Shown here: positions 35,018-43,187 of the stretch, piece after piece
Position numbering within the stretch: the stretch's first letter is position 1
How the letters are laid out: each line of letters begins with the position of its first letter
Source of the DNA: Nocardioides malaquae
Lineage (GTDB): Bacteria > Actinomycetota > Actinomycetes > Propionibacteriales > Nocardioidaceae
Assembly: GCF_015070385.1 (NCBI RefSeq)
Contig: NZ_JADCSA010000006.1
Location: 62,001 to 126,000, forward strand
Reading direction: 5' to 3'
Length of the DNA: 64,000 nucleotides
Notes under the pieces: model-generated
Seen by the model: only the letters and a program-made list of their open reading frames with translations
What the model was told of the DNA's origin: nothing
Databases searched by the model: none
Program-made: the position numbers and the translations under genes

Positions 35018-36232
35018 GTGGACCCGATCAGGAACCCCTACGCGCCCGGCGCCGGCCAACGACCTCCCGAGCTGGCCGGACGCGACGACCAGCTCGCCGC
35101 CTTCGACGTCGTGCTCGAACGCGTGGCGAAGGGCCGGCCCGAGCGGTCGATCGTGCTGACCGGTCTGCGGGGCGTCGGCAAGACCGTCCTGCTCAACACC
35201 CTCCGCTCGGCCGCGGTCCGCAAGCGCTGGGGCACCGGCAAGCTGGAGGCACGACCCGACCAGGGACTGCGGCGCCCGCTCTCCAGCGCCCTGCACCAGG
35301 CGGTGCGCGAGCTGGGCCACCCCCAGCCCGACGAGACCGACCACGTGCTCGGGGTCATCCGCTCCTTCGCCCAGCGCGACGCCCCGGCGGGCGCGAAGCT
35401 GCGCGAGCAGTGGAGCCCCGGCATCGACGCACCGGCCGTGCGGGGCCGCGCCGACTCCGGCGACATCGAGATCGACCTGGTCGAGCTCTTCACCGACGTC
35501 GGAGGCCTCGCCCAGGACCTCGGCAAGGGGGTCGCCGTCTTCATCGACGAGATGCAGGACCTCGGGCCCGACGACGTCTCCGCGCTCTGTGCCGCCTGCC
35601 ACGAGATGAGCCAGTCCCGGCTCCCGGTGATCGTGGTCGGCGCCGGCCTGCCGCACCTGCCCGCTGTGCTGAGCGCCAGCAAGTCGTACAGCGAGCGCCT
35701 CTTCTCCTACCAGCGCATCGACCGGCTCACCCGTGAGGGCACCGACGCGGCGCTGTCGTTGCCGGCGGAGGACGAGGACGCCTGCTACACCGTCGAGGCC
35801 CTGGACGCGCTGCACGCGGCCACCGGCGGCTACCCCTACTTCATCCAGGCCTACGGCAAGGCGGTCTGGGACCGGGCGCCGCGCTCGCCGATCACCCTCG
35901 ACGACGTCACGGTCGCCGCCCCCGAGGCGGAGGCCGAGCTGGCCGTCGGCTTCTTCGGGTCACGCTTCGAACGGGCGACCCCGGGGGAGCGCGACTACCT
36001 GCGGGCCATGGCCGACGCCGCCGTCGCGTTGGCCGAGCAGGGCGGTGACCCCGTCGACGACATCGGGTCGGTGCCCACCGCCGACGTCGCCGCGCTCCTC
36101 GGCAAGAAGCCGCAGTCGCTCTCGCCGGCCCGGGACGCGCTGCTGAAGAAGGGACTGATCTACTCCGGCGAGCGCGGCAAGATCGCCTTCACGGTGCCCC
36201 ACTTCGGCAAGTACCTGCGCGAGCAGGCCTGA
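35018..36232 (+). CDS. AAA-type ATPase (ORC/Cdc6-like P-loop protein)
   Basis: 404 residues from GTG 35018. Walker A is GLRGVGKT near residues 49-56; Walker B is AVFIDEMQDL near 172-181; sensor-like VVGAGLPHLPAV follows. A C-terminal winged-helix-like region (PTADVAALLGKKPQSLSPARDALLKKGLI) suggests DNA binding. Resembles the archaeal/bacterial COG1672-type ATPases whose role is unknown. The PELAGRDDQL start is typical of the group. No partner gene is evident. Confidence 0.8.
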   Translation: MDPIRNPYAPGAGQRPPELAGRDDQLAAFDVVLERVAKGRPERSIVLTGLRGVGKTVLLNTLRSAAVRKRWGTGKLEARPDQGLRRPLSSALHQAVRELGHPQPDETDHVLGVIRSFAQRDAPAGAKLREQWSPGIDAPAVRGRADSGDIEIDLVELFTDVGGLAQDLGKGVAVFIDEMQDLGPDDVSALCAACHEMSQSRLPVIVVGAGLPHLPAVLSASKSYSERLFSYQRIDRLTREGTDAALSLPAEDEDACYTVEALDALHAATGGYPYFIQAYGKAVWDRAPRSPITLDDVTVAAPEAEAELAVGFFGSRFERATPGERDYLRAMADAAVALAEQGGDPVDDIGSVPTADVAALLGKKPQSLSPARDALLKKGLIYSGERGKIAFTVPHFGKYLREQA

Positions 36233-36278
36233 GCCGCCGACCGTCGGAGTGCGTGGGCCCGCCGCGTAGAGTCACGGC

Positions 36279-36734
36279 GTGGCTGCCTACCTCCCTTCCT
36301 CGAGTCTGCACCGGATCCAAGGGGTCGCCGGTCTCCTCCTCCTGCTCACCCTTCCGCTGCCGTGGCTGCGGCGTACGGCCGGTGACGCCGAGGCCTGGGT
36401 GCCGGGGTGGTGGCTCGCGTCGGGCGACGCCGAGGTCGGCGACTCGCCGATCCCCACCTTCCTCGCCGTGCTGGTGCTCGCGCTGGTCCTGGCAGTGGCG
36501 GTCACAGCCGCTCTCTCCTGGTGGCGACGGTCGGTCGGCGCCGCGGTGAGCGCCGGCGGCCTCTCCCTCGCGGCGGTCTTCGTCATGGTGGGTGCTGCCT
36601 CGCCCCGCGAGCTGGCCGCCTCCGGCGTCGACCAGTCGGTCGCCCCCGGGCTCATGCTGGCGGTCTTCCTCTGCGGCACCGTGCTGGTGAGCTGCCTGGC
36701 CCTCCTGGCCACCGTGACGCCCGACGACGCCTGA
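36279..36734 (+). CDS. Four-TM membrane protein, unknown function
   Basis: 151 residues from GTG 36279. Four hydrophobic segments with short loops, one PW-containing loop after TM1 (LPLPWLRR). No conserved residues suggest a transport or enzyme function. Monocistronic by appearance. Confidence 0.65.
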   Translation: MAAYLPSSSLHRIQGVAGLLLLLTLPLPWLRRTAGDAEAWVPGWWLASGDAEVGDSPIPTFLAVLVLALVLAVAVTAALSWWRRSVGAAVSAGGLSLAAVFVMVGAASPRELAASGVDQSVAPGLMLAVFLCGTVLVSCLALLATVTPDDA

Positions 36735-36855
36735 CCGCGGGTAGTCCCGCTCGGACTAGGACGCATGGTCCGTTCGGGTCATTCCACATTGGCGAGAGGC
36801 CACGCCGTCCCGGAAGCCCGGTGAAGGGCGTCGCGACTCCTCTACTGTGTCCGGC

Positions 36856-37281
36856 ATGAGTGACTCGCATCTCATCGGTCGGCTGACGGGCGGCCCCTTC
36901 TGGCAGCTCGTCAAGCCCGCCCTCGTCCCGGGGGAGACGCCGGTGCACTTCGCCCAGCTGCGTCGGGCCCAGGGCACCGAGGAGGTCGCGGGAGCTCTCT
37001 TCCTCACCACCCACCACCTGCTGTGGCGCACCATCGACCCCCGCAAGCCCGAGGGCTCCGGCTTCGACGTGATGCTGGGTGACGTGCTCGGTGTCGACCA
37101 ACCGCAACGGATGGGCGCCTTCCACGCCTTCCGCGTGGTCACCGCCGACGACGCGCACCCGACCGACACCTACTTCTTCCCGCAGTACCGCACTGAGGTC
37201 GACCGCCTCCTCTGCGACGAGATGTTCGCGGCGCTGGCCGGCGCGTGGAAGAAGCAGCGCGCCGTCCGCTTCAGCGCCTGA
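36856..37281 (+). CDS. GRAM/PH-like domain protein, unknown function
   Basis: 141 residues from ATG 36856. A beta-rich pattern around GALFLTTHHLLWRTIDPRKPEGSGF and FHAFRVVTADD, followed by a C-terminal helix (RLLCDEMFAALAGAWKK), resembles bacterial GRAM/PH-like domains. That fold call is by pattern only. It stands 41 bp before the GDPD gene on the same strand and may share its transcript. Confidence 0.65.
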   Translation: MSDSHLIGRLTGGPFWQLVKPALVPGETPVHFAQLRRAQGTEEVAGALFLTTHHLLWRTIDPRKPEGSGFDVMLGDVLGVDQPQRMGAFHAFRVVTADDAHPTDTYFFPQYRTEVDRLLCDEMFAALAGAWKKQRAVRFSA

Positions 37282-37322
37282 GCCTCTCTGCCGTCGGCGC
37301 TGACGTGGGTCATGATCGGGGC

Positions 37323-38102
37323 ATGAGACCGCAGGTCGTCGCCCACCGGGGCGCCAGCCACGAGAAGGCCGAGCACACCCTGGGGGCCTACGTCGCCGCC
37401 CTCGACGTGGGGGCCGAGGGCCTGGAGGCAGACGTACGACTCACCGCGGACGGTCACCTCGTCTGCGTGCACGACCGCCACGTGCGCCGCACGACCGAGG
37501 GGCGCGGCGTGGTCTCCACCCTCAACCTCGACGACCTGGCCCAGCTCGACTTCGCCTCCTGGAAGAACCCGTGGGGCGACCTCGACGACGAGGCCCCCGA
37601 CGAGGCGGACGACCACCGGCGCGTGCTGACGCTGAGGCGGCTCTTCGAGACCGTGCGTGACTACCACCGGCCCGTCGAGATCGCCGTCGAGACCAAGCAC
37701 CCGGTGCGTTACGGCGGACTGGTCGAGCGCCGCCTGGTCGAGCTCCTGCGCGAGTTCGGCTGGGCGGGCAAGGACTCACCGGTGAGGGTCATGTCCTTCT
37801 CCTGGACGGCGTTGCAGCGGGTCGAGCGCGCCGCGCCGGACGTACGCCTGGTGCAGCTCATCGAGCACGCGCACCTGTGGCCGATGCTCAAGCGGGTGAT
37901 CGGCGACGACTGGATCGTGGGGCCGGGCATCAAGGAGCTGCGCGACCACCCGGGCCTGGCGCGGCGGCTGGTCGCCAGCGGACGCGACATCCACGTCTGG
38001 ACCGTCAACACCCGGGCCGACCTGGAGCTCTGCCGCAGCCTCGGGGTGAAGGCGGTCATCTCCGACCGCCCGGGCTACATGCTGGAGCTGCTCGACGAGT
38101 GA
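37323..38102 (+). CDS. Glycerophosphodiester phosphodiesterase (GDPD)
   Basis: 259 residues from ATG 37323. Family motifs: AHRGASHEKAEHTLGAY (catalytic His and Arg), GLEADVRLTADGHLVCVHD (metal ligands and second catalytic His), AVETKHP (metal-binding Glu) and the C-terminal VWTVNTRADLELC and VISDRPGYM. It hydrolyses glycerophosphodiesters to glycerol-3-phosphate and an alcohol using divalent metal. No signal peptide, so cytosolic. Followed 18 bp later by the DUF5926 gene. Confidence 0.92.
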   Translation: MRPQVVAHRGASHEKAEHTLGAYVAALDVGAEGLEADVRLTADGHLVCVHDRHVRRTTEGRGVVSTLNLDDLAQLDFASWKNPWGDLDDEAPDEADDHRRVLTLRRLFETVRDYHRPVEIAVETKHPVRYGGLVERRLVELLREFGWAGKDSPVRVMSFSWTALQRVERAAPDVRLVQLIEHAHLWPMLKRVIGDDWIVGPGIKELRDHPGLARRLVASGRDIHVWTVNTRADLELCRSLGVKAVISDRPGYMLELLDE

Positions 38103-38120
38103 GCGGGTAGTTTCTGCGCC

Positions 38121-39080
38121 ATGGCGAAGAAGTCCCGCAAGAACCGCGACGTTGCCCCGCCGGCCGAGGGCGAGGTCGGCCCGCGCCAACCCTGCCCGTG
38201 CGGGTCGGGCAAGCGTTACAAGGCCTGCCACGGCGCCGCCGGGGGAGCGACGAGCCCCTTCGTCGCACGACCCTTCGAAGGGCTGGCCGGTGAGTGCGAC
38301 CTGATCGCCCTGCGCGAGCTGGTGCCCGCGGCGACCGCGCCCCTGACGCTGGCCGACGGCGTCACCGGCGCCGGTACGCGTGTGGTGAAGCTCTGCACGC
38401 TCCTGCCGGCCGCCGCGCCGGCGATGGTGCGCGACTCGGGCGAGGTCTGGCTGGGGTTGCAGGTGCAGCACCACTACGGCGACCCGTCGCGCGACCTGGC
38501 CGCCGTGCTGCTCACCGCGCTGGAGCAGGCGGAGCGCGGGGAGTCCGGCATCGTCGGCCTGACCTCCGACCCCGGCGCGGGGCCGCGCCTGCAGGACGTA
38601 CTGGCGACGCCCGAGCTCGACGTGACGGTGCACGACGGCTTCGAGTACTGGGTCGCCGACGTCGACCAGGCCGGTGACGACTTCACCGCCGCCCTGCAGC
38701 AGGCCAACGAGACCATCCACCCCACCGAGCGGCTGACGGGTGTGGAGGCTGCCTACTGGACCAACGTGGGCACCAAGGAGCACCTGCGCTGGGTGATGCC
38801 GCACGACGAGGACGCACTGCTCACCGCCCTGGCCCGGCTCCACGCCGCCGGCAAGGACGTCCTGGTCGAGGACTCGCGCTTCGTGGGCATGTTCCGCGCC
38901 CACGGCCTGCTGGCGCCCGTCTGGGACCTGCCCGTCGGCACCGGTGCCGCTGCCCTGGAGGAGCCCGCGAGCCGTTTCGCCGCCGAGCTGGAGACGGCGC
39001 TGGCCCAGAGCGCCGACCTCACTCCCGAGGAGCGCTCGGCGCGCGCGGGACTGGCCAACCGTCAGGTGACGATCCGCTGA
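38121..39080 (+). CDS. DUF5926-family protein with SEC-C zinc motif
   Basis: 319 residues. A basic N-terminus and a SEC-C-like zinc motif CPCGSGKRYKACHG near residues 25-38 (C-x-C-x8-C-H), as in SecA tails, followed by a long mixed alpha/beta region conserved in Actinobacteria. Function unknown; the SEC-C motif suggests contact with nucleic acid, ribosome or SecB-like partners. Last chromosomal gene before the defence island, closed by strong hairpins. Confidence 0.8.
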   Translation: MAKKSRKNRDVAPPAEGEVGPRQPCPCGSGKRYKACHGAAGGATSPFVARPFEGLAGECDLIALRELVPAATAPLTLADGVTGAGTRVVKLCTLLPAAAPAMVRDSGEVWLGLQVQHHYGDPSRDLAAVLLTALEQAERGESGIVGLTSDPGAGPRLQDVLATPELDVTVHDGFEYWVADVDQAGDDFTAALQQANETIHPTERLTGVEAAYWTNVGTKEHLRWVMPHDEDALLTALARLHAAGKDVLVEDSRFVGMFRAHGLLAPVWDLPVGTGAAALEEPASRFAAELETALAQSADLTPEERSARAGLANRQVTIR

Positions 39081-39206
39081 TCGCGGCCGGTGTCGTGAGA
39101 GAGCCCCGGCGATTCCGGGTCCAATGACCGACAGCGTGTCCGACTGGTGGTTGATTTCTAACCCAGTGGTTGTGTCCCCACCTTCGGTGGCGTAGGTTTT
39201 CACCCG

Positions 39207-39246
39207 GCCCGGTCGTTGTTGTATCCCCCGTCAACAACGGCCGGGC
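39207..39246 (+). terminator. Intrinsic terminator after the DUF5926 gene
   Basis: A 15-bp stem (GCCCGGTCGTTGTTG against CAACAACGGCCGGGC, one G-U pair) with a 10-nt loop, followed by TCTTCAT. One of the strongest hairpins in the window. Confidence 0.75.
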
Positions 39247-39280
39247 TCTTCATCGCTTACAGGGAAATCGTCCCTGAAAA

Positions 39281-39313
39281 CCTCTGCCCGACGCGAACAG
39301 CGTCGGGCAGAGG
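39281..39313. terminator. Perfect 14-bp stem hairpin, probably bidirectional
   Basis: CCTCTGCCCGACGC and GCGTCGGGCAGAGG with a 5-nt loop, followed on the plus strand by TCGTTTT and preceded by a short AAAA run that would serve the minus strand. It marks the junction between chromosome and island. A smaller hairpin (CAGGGA/TCCCTG) lies just upstream at 39260-39276. Confidence 0.75.
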
Positions 39314-39373
39314 TCGTTTTGGGGGTGCCTCGGGCCGGAGGCTGACCTTCTCGGGGTGTTTTGGGTATGAAGA

Positions 39374-39401
39374 AGGCCCTCAACTGGGGTGTTGAGGGCC
39401 T
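39374..39401 (-). terminator. Terminator of the DDE-type gene
   Basis: AGGCCCTCAAC and GTTGAGGGCCT form a perfect 11-bp stem with a 6-nt loop, 78 bp after the DDE gene stop. On the minus strand it is followed by TTCTTC, fitting a terminator for the recombinase/DDE operon. Confidence 0.65.
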
Positions 39402-39479
39402 GATTTCGGAGTGTGGGCATGCCTGTTGCCGCCTGAACCGGGTGGTGGTTGAGGCGGTGGCTTTGAGGGGTGCATGTGG

Positions 39480-41267
39480 CTAGGCGGTGTCGTCGACGAC
39501 ATTGTCGAGGCCGTGTGCTTGAAGGTGGACCTGCCATGAGAACGCGTTGTTGGCGATGGATGCGCCGAGGAGGCGCAGCATCTGGCCGTCGCGGTCTCCG
39601 GGCAAGTGTTGAACGCGTGCTTTGAGGTCGGCGTGGCGGGCTTCGGTGTCGTTGCGTGCGCCGTAGAGGTACTTGGCTTGCCATGAGCCGGGTGGGTAGA
39701 CGCGGCACACCTCGCCCCAGATGTAGTTGGGGTCGTTCGAGGTGGCGGGTGTGTGGAACAGCGCGATGCGTTCGGTGAGGTCGTTTCGGGTGTGGGGGCA
39801 CGTGATTTTCACGGTGAGGTACTCGCGTCGGGTGCCGTTGGTGGCCTTGCCGCGCTGCTCGTACTTGACGACTGGGAGTGGCGTGAGGGCGTAGGTGCCC
39901 TCGCCTGTGAACACGGCTTCCATGAGTTCGCCGCCGACGGCGAAGACGTGATGCTCGCAGTTGATGTGAAAGTCGTTGAGGTGGCTGACCGCGTGCCGCA
40001 GGTGAGTCTTCTCCACGCGGCCTTCTGCGAGGCGTCGGCCCGCTCCACCCTTGGGGTTGGTCTTTGCGTGCGGGTAGTTGATGACGGTGACGCCGTGACG
40101 TTGGAGGTGCTCGACGGCCCGACCCCGAATCACTGAGTCGACGAGGAGTCCCTTGATGCCGCCATTGGTGGCTTCACGCATGCCGGGAAGGGTGGCTTCG
40201 ACCATCGGCGATTCGCCTCGGTAGGAGCCGTCGAGGGACTTGTGGATGTGGGCGAAGTCGAGGATGACGCGGGAGTGTCGCTGCCCGTTCACGCGGGTTG
40301 AGGTGATGCCGTACTTCGTGCCGCGAGCGGCTTCACCGGTTCCAGTCATGTAGGTACCGACGGTGCTCAAGCGGCCCTTGCGGGGTGCCTTGAATACGAC
40401 CCCATCGAACCCCACGTACTGGTTGCGGTCGGGCTGGTTGTAGACGAAGTTCGCGGTGGAGTCGAGGACACCCATGGCTTGCGCCTGTGCCAACGCGGTT
40501 TCACGGAACTTCGCCATGACGCGGGCTTGGAGGCCGTAGTACTCGTGTCCGGGCTCCAGTCGGACCCGGCCTGCGCTGCTGCGGCGGTATCCACGCCATT
40601 TGAGGACCCAGTAGTCGAGGGTGTTCGGGCTGGGCGGTGCAGTGAGGGGGCGCTCGTTGCGGGGGCGCAACTGGGTGACGTTTCCCTTCCTCTTGCGCTT
40701 GGCCTTCTTCTTGGTGGGCTGGAGTGGCCGGGTGCGGTCGGTGGGCTCCGTGCCGGGGGTCGCCAAGGTGGCGTGCTTTGGGGTCCTCTTGGGGTTTCGC
40801 TGCGGGAGGTCGCCCAACTTGGTCCACTCTTCGGGGACGTAGGTGTCCATGTGTTCGACGAGGTCGCGCCAGACCTTCTCGTCGCGCAGCAGTGTTGCTG
40901 CTGCGTTGATGGTGCCGACGCCCTTCACGCCCGCGAGGCAGACCAAGAAGAGCATCAGGTAGTCGGGGAAGTGGAGCGGTGCGCCTTCGCGGCGCTTGTC
41001 GAGGTCGGTTTCCTTGCCGCCCCACCAGATGCGGTTGTTGGGGCATTCGGCGGCAATCTCCCAGAACCACTGGCTGGTGTAGATGGCCCGCATCTGCACC
41101 GTGGGACCGACGGAGGAGGTGTCTTCACCGGCTCGGCTCATGCGGGGACGGAACTGGACGGGAGCAACGGTGGTGATGTCTTCGTCGGTGAGGGCGTCGT
41201 TGACCTGCTTGGGGGTGAGGCTGCTGACGTAGGCAACGGCTGCGGCGGTGAGAGCGGACTGGGTCAT
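39480..41267 (-). CDS. DDE-type transposase-like protein of the island's mobility pair
   Basis: 595 residues from ATG 41267. The C-terminal two-thirds look like a DDE nuclease: Asp288 (YVGFDGVVF), Asp377 (GLLVDSVIRG) and Glu542 (ARNDTEARHADLKAR) have the spacing and local context of transposases, including an RNase-H-like strand before the first Asp and a DTE.H..LK helix at the end. A very basic linker (KKKAKRKRKG) may bind DNA. It overlaps the upstream recombinase gene by 4 bp (ATGA), so the two proteins likely work together. The exact IS family is not recognised; function inferred from the motif. Confidence 0.6.
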   Translation of the reverse strand: MTQSALTAAAVAYVSSLTPKQVNDALTDEDITTVAPVQFRPRMSRAGEDTSSVGPTVQMRAIYTSQWFWEIAAECPNNRIWWGGKETDLDKRREGAPLHFPDYLMLFLVCLAGVKGVGTINAAATLLRDEKVWRDLVEHMDTYVPEEWTKLGDLPQRNPKRTPKHATLATPGTEPTDRTRPLQPTKKKAKRKRKGNVTQLRPRNERPLTAPPSPNTLDYWVLKWRGYRRSSAGRVRLEPGHEYYGLQARVMAKFRETALAQAQAMGVLDSTANFVYNQPDRNQYVGFDGVVFKAPRKGRLSTVGTYMTGTGEAARGTKYGITSTRVNGQRHSRVILDFAHIHKSLDGSYRGESPMVEATLPGMREATNGGIKGLLVDSVIRGRAVEHLQRHGVTVINYPHAKTNPKGGAGRRLAEGRVEKTHLRHAVSHLNDFHINCEHHVFAVGGELMEAVFTGEGTYALTPLPVVKYEQRGKATNGTRREYLTVKITCPHTRNDLTERIALFHTPATSNDPNYIWGEVCRVYPPGSWQAKYLYGARNDTEARHADLKARVQHLPGDRDGQMLRLLGASIANNAFSWQVHLQAHGLDNVVDDTA

Positions 41268-42379
41268 GCCTGCTCACCCGCCTCTGGAGTGGCGACGCGG
41301 TGAGGCGGCGGGGTGGTGTCGATGTCGCTGGTCCAGTCGTACTCCACGATGTGCGCAGCAGCATCGAGGGATGCCATGCCCAATCGGCGGGCCACCTCGA
41401 TGAGGGAGCCAGTTTCGGCGTAGATAGTGGCGGCGGTCCATTCGCGAATCGACTCTGTGCGGGTCACGCCGGGGACGTGCAGGCGCGCTTTCTTCTGCAA
41501 GCGGAGGAGCACGGTGTTGCCTGCGGTGGCCTGACGCGTTGGGGTCGGCTGGGAGGGGTGCGGCTTGTAGACCAGCGACACCGCGTCAGCGTCGGCTCCA
41601 TAGGTGGTGCGCAGTTCGGTGACACGCTGGGTGATGGCTTCTGTCGTCCAGTCGGTCAGGAACGTCACCCAGCGGTCGCGCTGGCGGTAACCGCCACCAC
41701 ACAGCCACACGCGCCCGTTCGCAACGTCCACGTCGGCGACGGTCACGTTGATGAGTTCCTTAGTGGAGGCACCGCACATCACCAGCGCCAACACAGCAGG
41801 GGTACGCAGGTCCCCTAGTTCACTGCGCGACACCCGCTGCAACTGGCCCATCTCGACGTCGGAGTAGGGGCGCACGTAGCGGGTGCTACGACCGGGCAGT
41901 TCAACAGAATGGGCAGCGTTGTGCTCCACCAACCCGAGCACCCGACACGTCTCAAGGAAGGACCGCATAGCCGAACGTCGCTGCCACATGACATTGCGCG
42001 CTGGAGACAGGCCAGCCTTGCCCGGCATCTGCAGCCACGCCAGCACCACGTTCGGGGTGACATCCCCAAGCAGGGTCACGCCGAGACGTGCCGCGACTCC
42101 GAGGAAAAAGGAAAGGGTGTGAAGGTACGTCTTGATGACACCGTCGCTGATGACACCTTCAGCGACCTGACGCTCCCAGTCAGCCTTCACGATGGTGAAT
42201 GCGTCCACGAGGGAGATGGCCCCTGACTGGGCCAGCCCGTCCCGCAGGATGAACGGACCAGTGAGTGTCGCCAACTGGCCTCGCTTGTTCGCCTCCCCGG
42301 CGCGACGGCGCGTCACTTCGTCCACCCCTTCCGGGTGGAGTCGGTAGCGCCCAACTTGGCGTGGGCGGAGGTCGGGCAC
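41264..42379 (-). CDS. Degenerate tyrosine-recombinase-like protein
   Basis: 371 residues from GTG 42379 with GAGGAGG upstream. An N-terminal SAM-like core-binding domain and a C-terminal region with tyrosine-recombinase layout: CGASTKELINVTVADVD corresponds to the TGLRxSE segment, SIREWTAATIYAETGSLIEVARRLG to the HxLRH helix, and AAHIVEYDW to the catalytic Tyr region. Only Arg312 and Tyr347 are where expected; the first Arg, the Lys region and the two His are replaced. It may act with the coupled DDE protein or be a DNA-binding accessory subunit rather than a self-sufficient integrase. Confidence 0.65.
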   Translation of the reverse strand: MPDLRPRQVGRYRLHPEGVDEVTRRRAGEANKRGQLATLTGPFILRDGLAQSGAISLVDAFTIVKADWERQVAEGVISDGVIKTYLHTLSFFLGVAARLGVTLLGDVTPNVVLAWLQMPGKAGLSPARNVMWQRRSAMRSFLETCRVLGLVEHNAAHSVELPGRSTRYVRPYSDVEMGQLQRVSRSELGDLRTPAVLALVMCGASTKELINVTVADVDVANGRVWLCGGGYRQRDRWVTFLTDWTTEAITQRVTELRTTYGADADAVSLVYKPHPSQPTPTRQATAGNTVLLRLQKKARLHVPGVTRTESIREWTAATIYAETGSLIEVARRLGMASLDAAAHIVEYDWTSDIDTTPPPHRVATPEAGEQA

Positions 42380-42545
42380 TTCGACCTCCTCACCCGCTGT
42401 GGGGTCGCTGGTCGAGCGATGGTTCGTGATTCGAGGTCAGTGGACGAGCAGGTCGTCTTCGAGGTGCGCAGTGTGTTCATGCGCCGGTCATCGGAGTGCT
42501 GGGACGCGCGCCGACCGGGTTCGATCAGCAAACCATGCAGTGAAT

Positions 42546-42573
42546 CTTGATACAAGTCATTAGCGTATATAAT
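42546..42573 (+). promoter_or_regulatory. Promoter and short palindrome of the HTH gene
   Basis: A TATAAT -10 at 42568-42573 with TTGATA at 42547-42552 (15-bp spacer) gives a near-consensus promoter. The palindrome CTTGATACAAG (42546-42556) overlaps the -35, a natural site for autoregulation by the HTH protein just downstream. Confidence 0.45.
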
Positions 42574-42587
42574 GATCGAAACCGTGG

Positions 42588-43004
42588 GTGGAACGCTCTC
42601 GCGTCTGCCTACCGTCAGGCGTGCCCGATGCCCCTGAGAACCAGCGGAACCAACCGATGCCGCTCGTCCCCCAGCCGCTGCCGGCCACCCCCCGTGAGTG
42701 GCTCACCCCAGAGACCAGCAGCCACTTTGGAACCCACCAGCCTGTGGCGTGGCTGCCCGCCGACCCGTCCAGCGTCCCCGCACGTGCTGCCCGAGACGCC
42801 GCTCGTGAGCAGCACGAGATAGCCAAGTTCACGAAAGACCGACTGCATTTCCGGCGCATGTCACGAAGGGAACTTGCTGACCTGATGGGAGTGTCCCGCT
42901 CCCACCTCGACCACCTCCTCAATGGGAACAGCAGCCTCTCCGCACGCCACCGATGCGCCCTCGGGCTCATCTTTGATTTCGCCGCATCAGTCGAAATCAC
43001 CTAA
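42588..43004 (+). CDS. Small HTH (Xre-like) regulator at the head of the defence genes
   Basis: 138 residues from GTG 42588 (alternative ATG 42657). A Pro/Ala-rich N-terminal half and a C-terminal HTH of Xre/Cro type: FRRMSRRELADLMGVSRSHLDHLLNGNSSLSARHRCALGLIF. The promoter with an 11-bp palindrome lies directly upstream. Position before mod/res suggests it controls expression of the restriction system, as C proteins do. This role is inference. Confidence 0.65.
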   Translation: MERSRVCLPSGVPDAPENQRNQPMPLVPQPLPATPREWLTPETSSHFGTHQPVAWLPADPSSVPARAARDAAREQHEIAKFTKDRLHFRRMSRRELADLMGVSRSHLDHLLNGNSSLSARHRCALGLIFDFAASVEIT

Positions 43005-43187
43005 ATCGCTTCCGGCTGGCATCGCCCCATCGCGAACCGCTCGCGCCAGAGCACTGGACCGAGGCACTCGCTGGTTTCCGGACCCTTTGAGTTCGTGGCG
43101 CTGGCCCACCGTGTCGGCGCTGGCTCCTAGGCTGCTCTTCGCCGGTACGTTGACGGCTTGTATATGGGCTACCTAGGAGCAGAATCA

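Noticed and set aside
39081-39479. Possible tRNA or attachment site at the left island edge
   Set aside because: Several strong hairpins but no cloverleaf or acceptor/T-arm pattern, and no long direct repeat shared with the right edge; only short matches such as CTCTTCAT.
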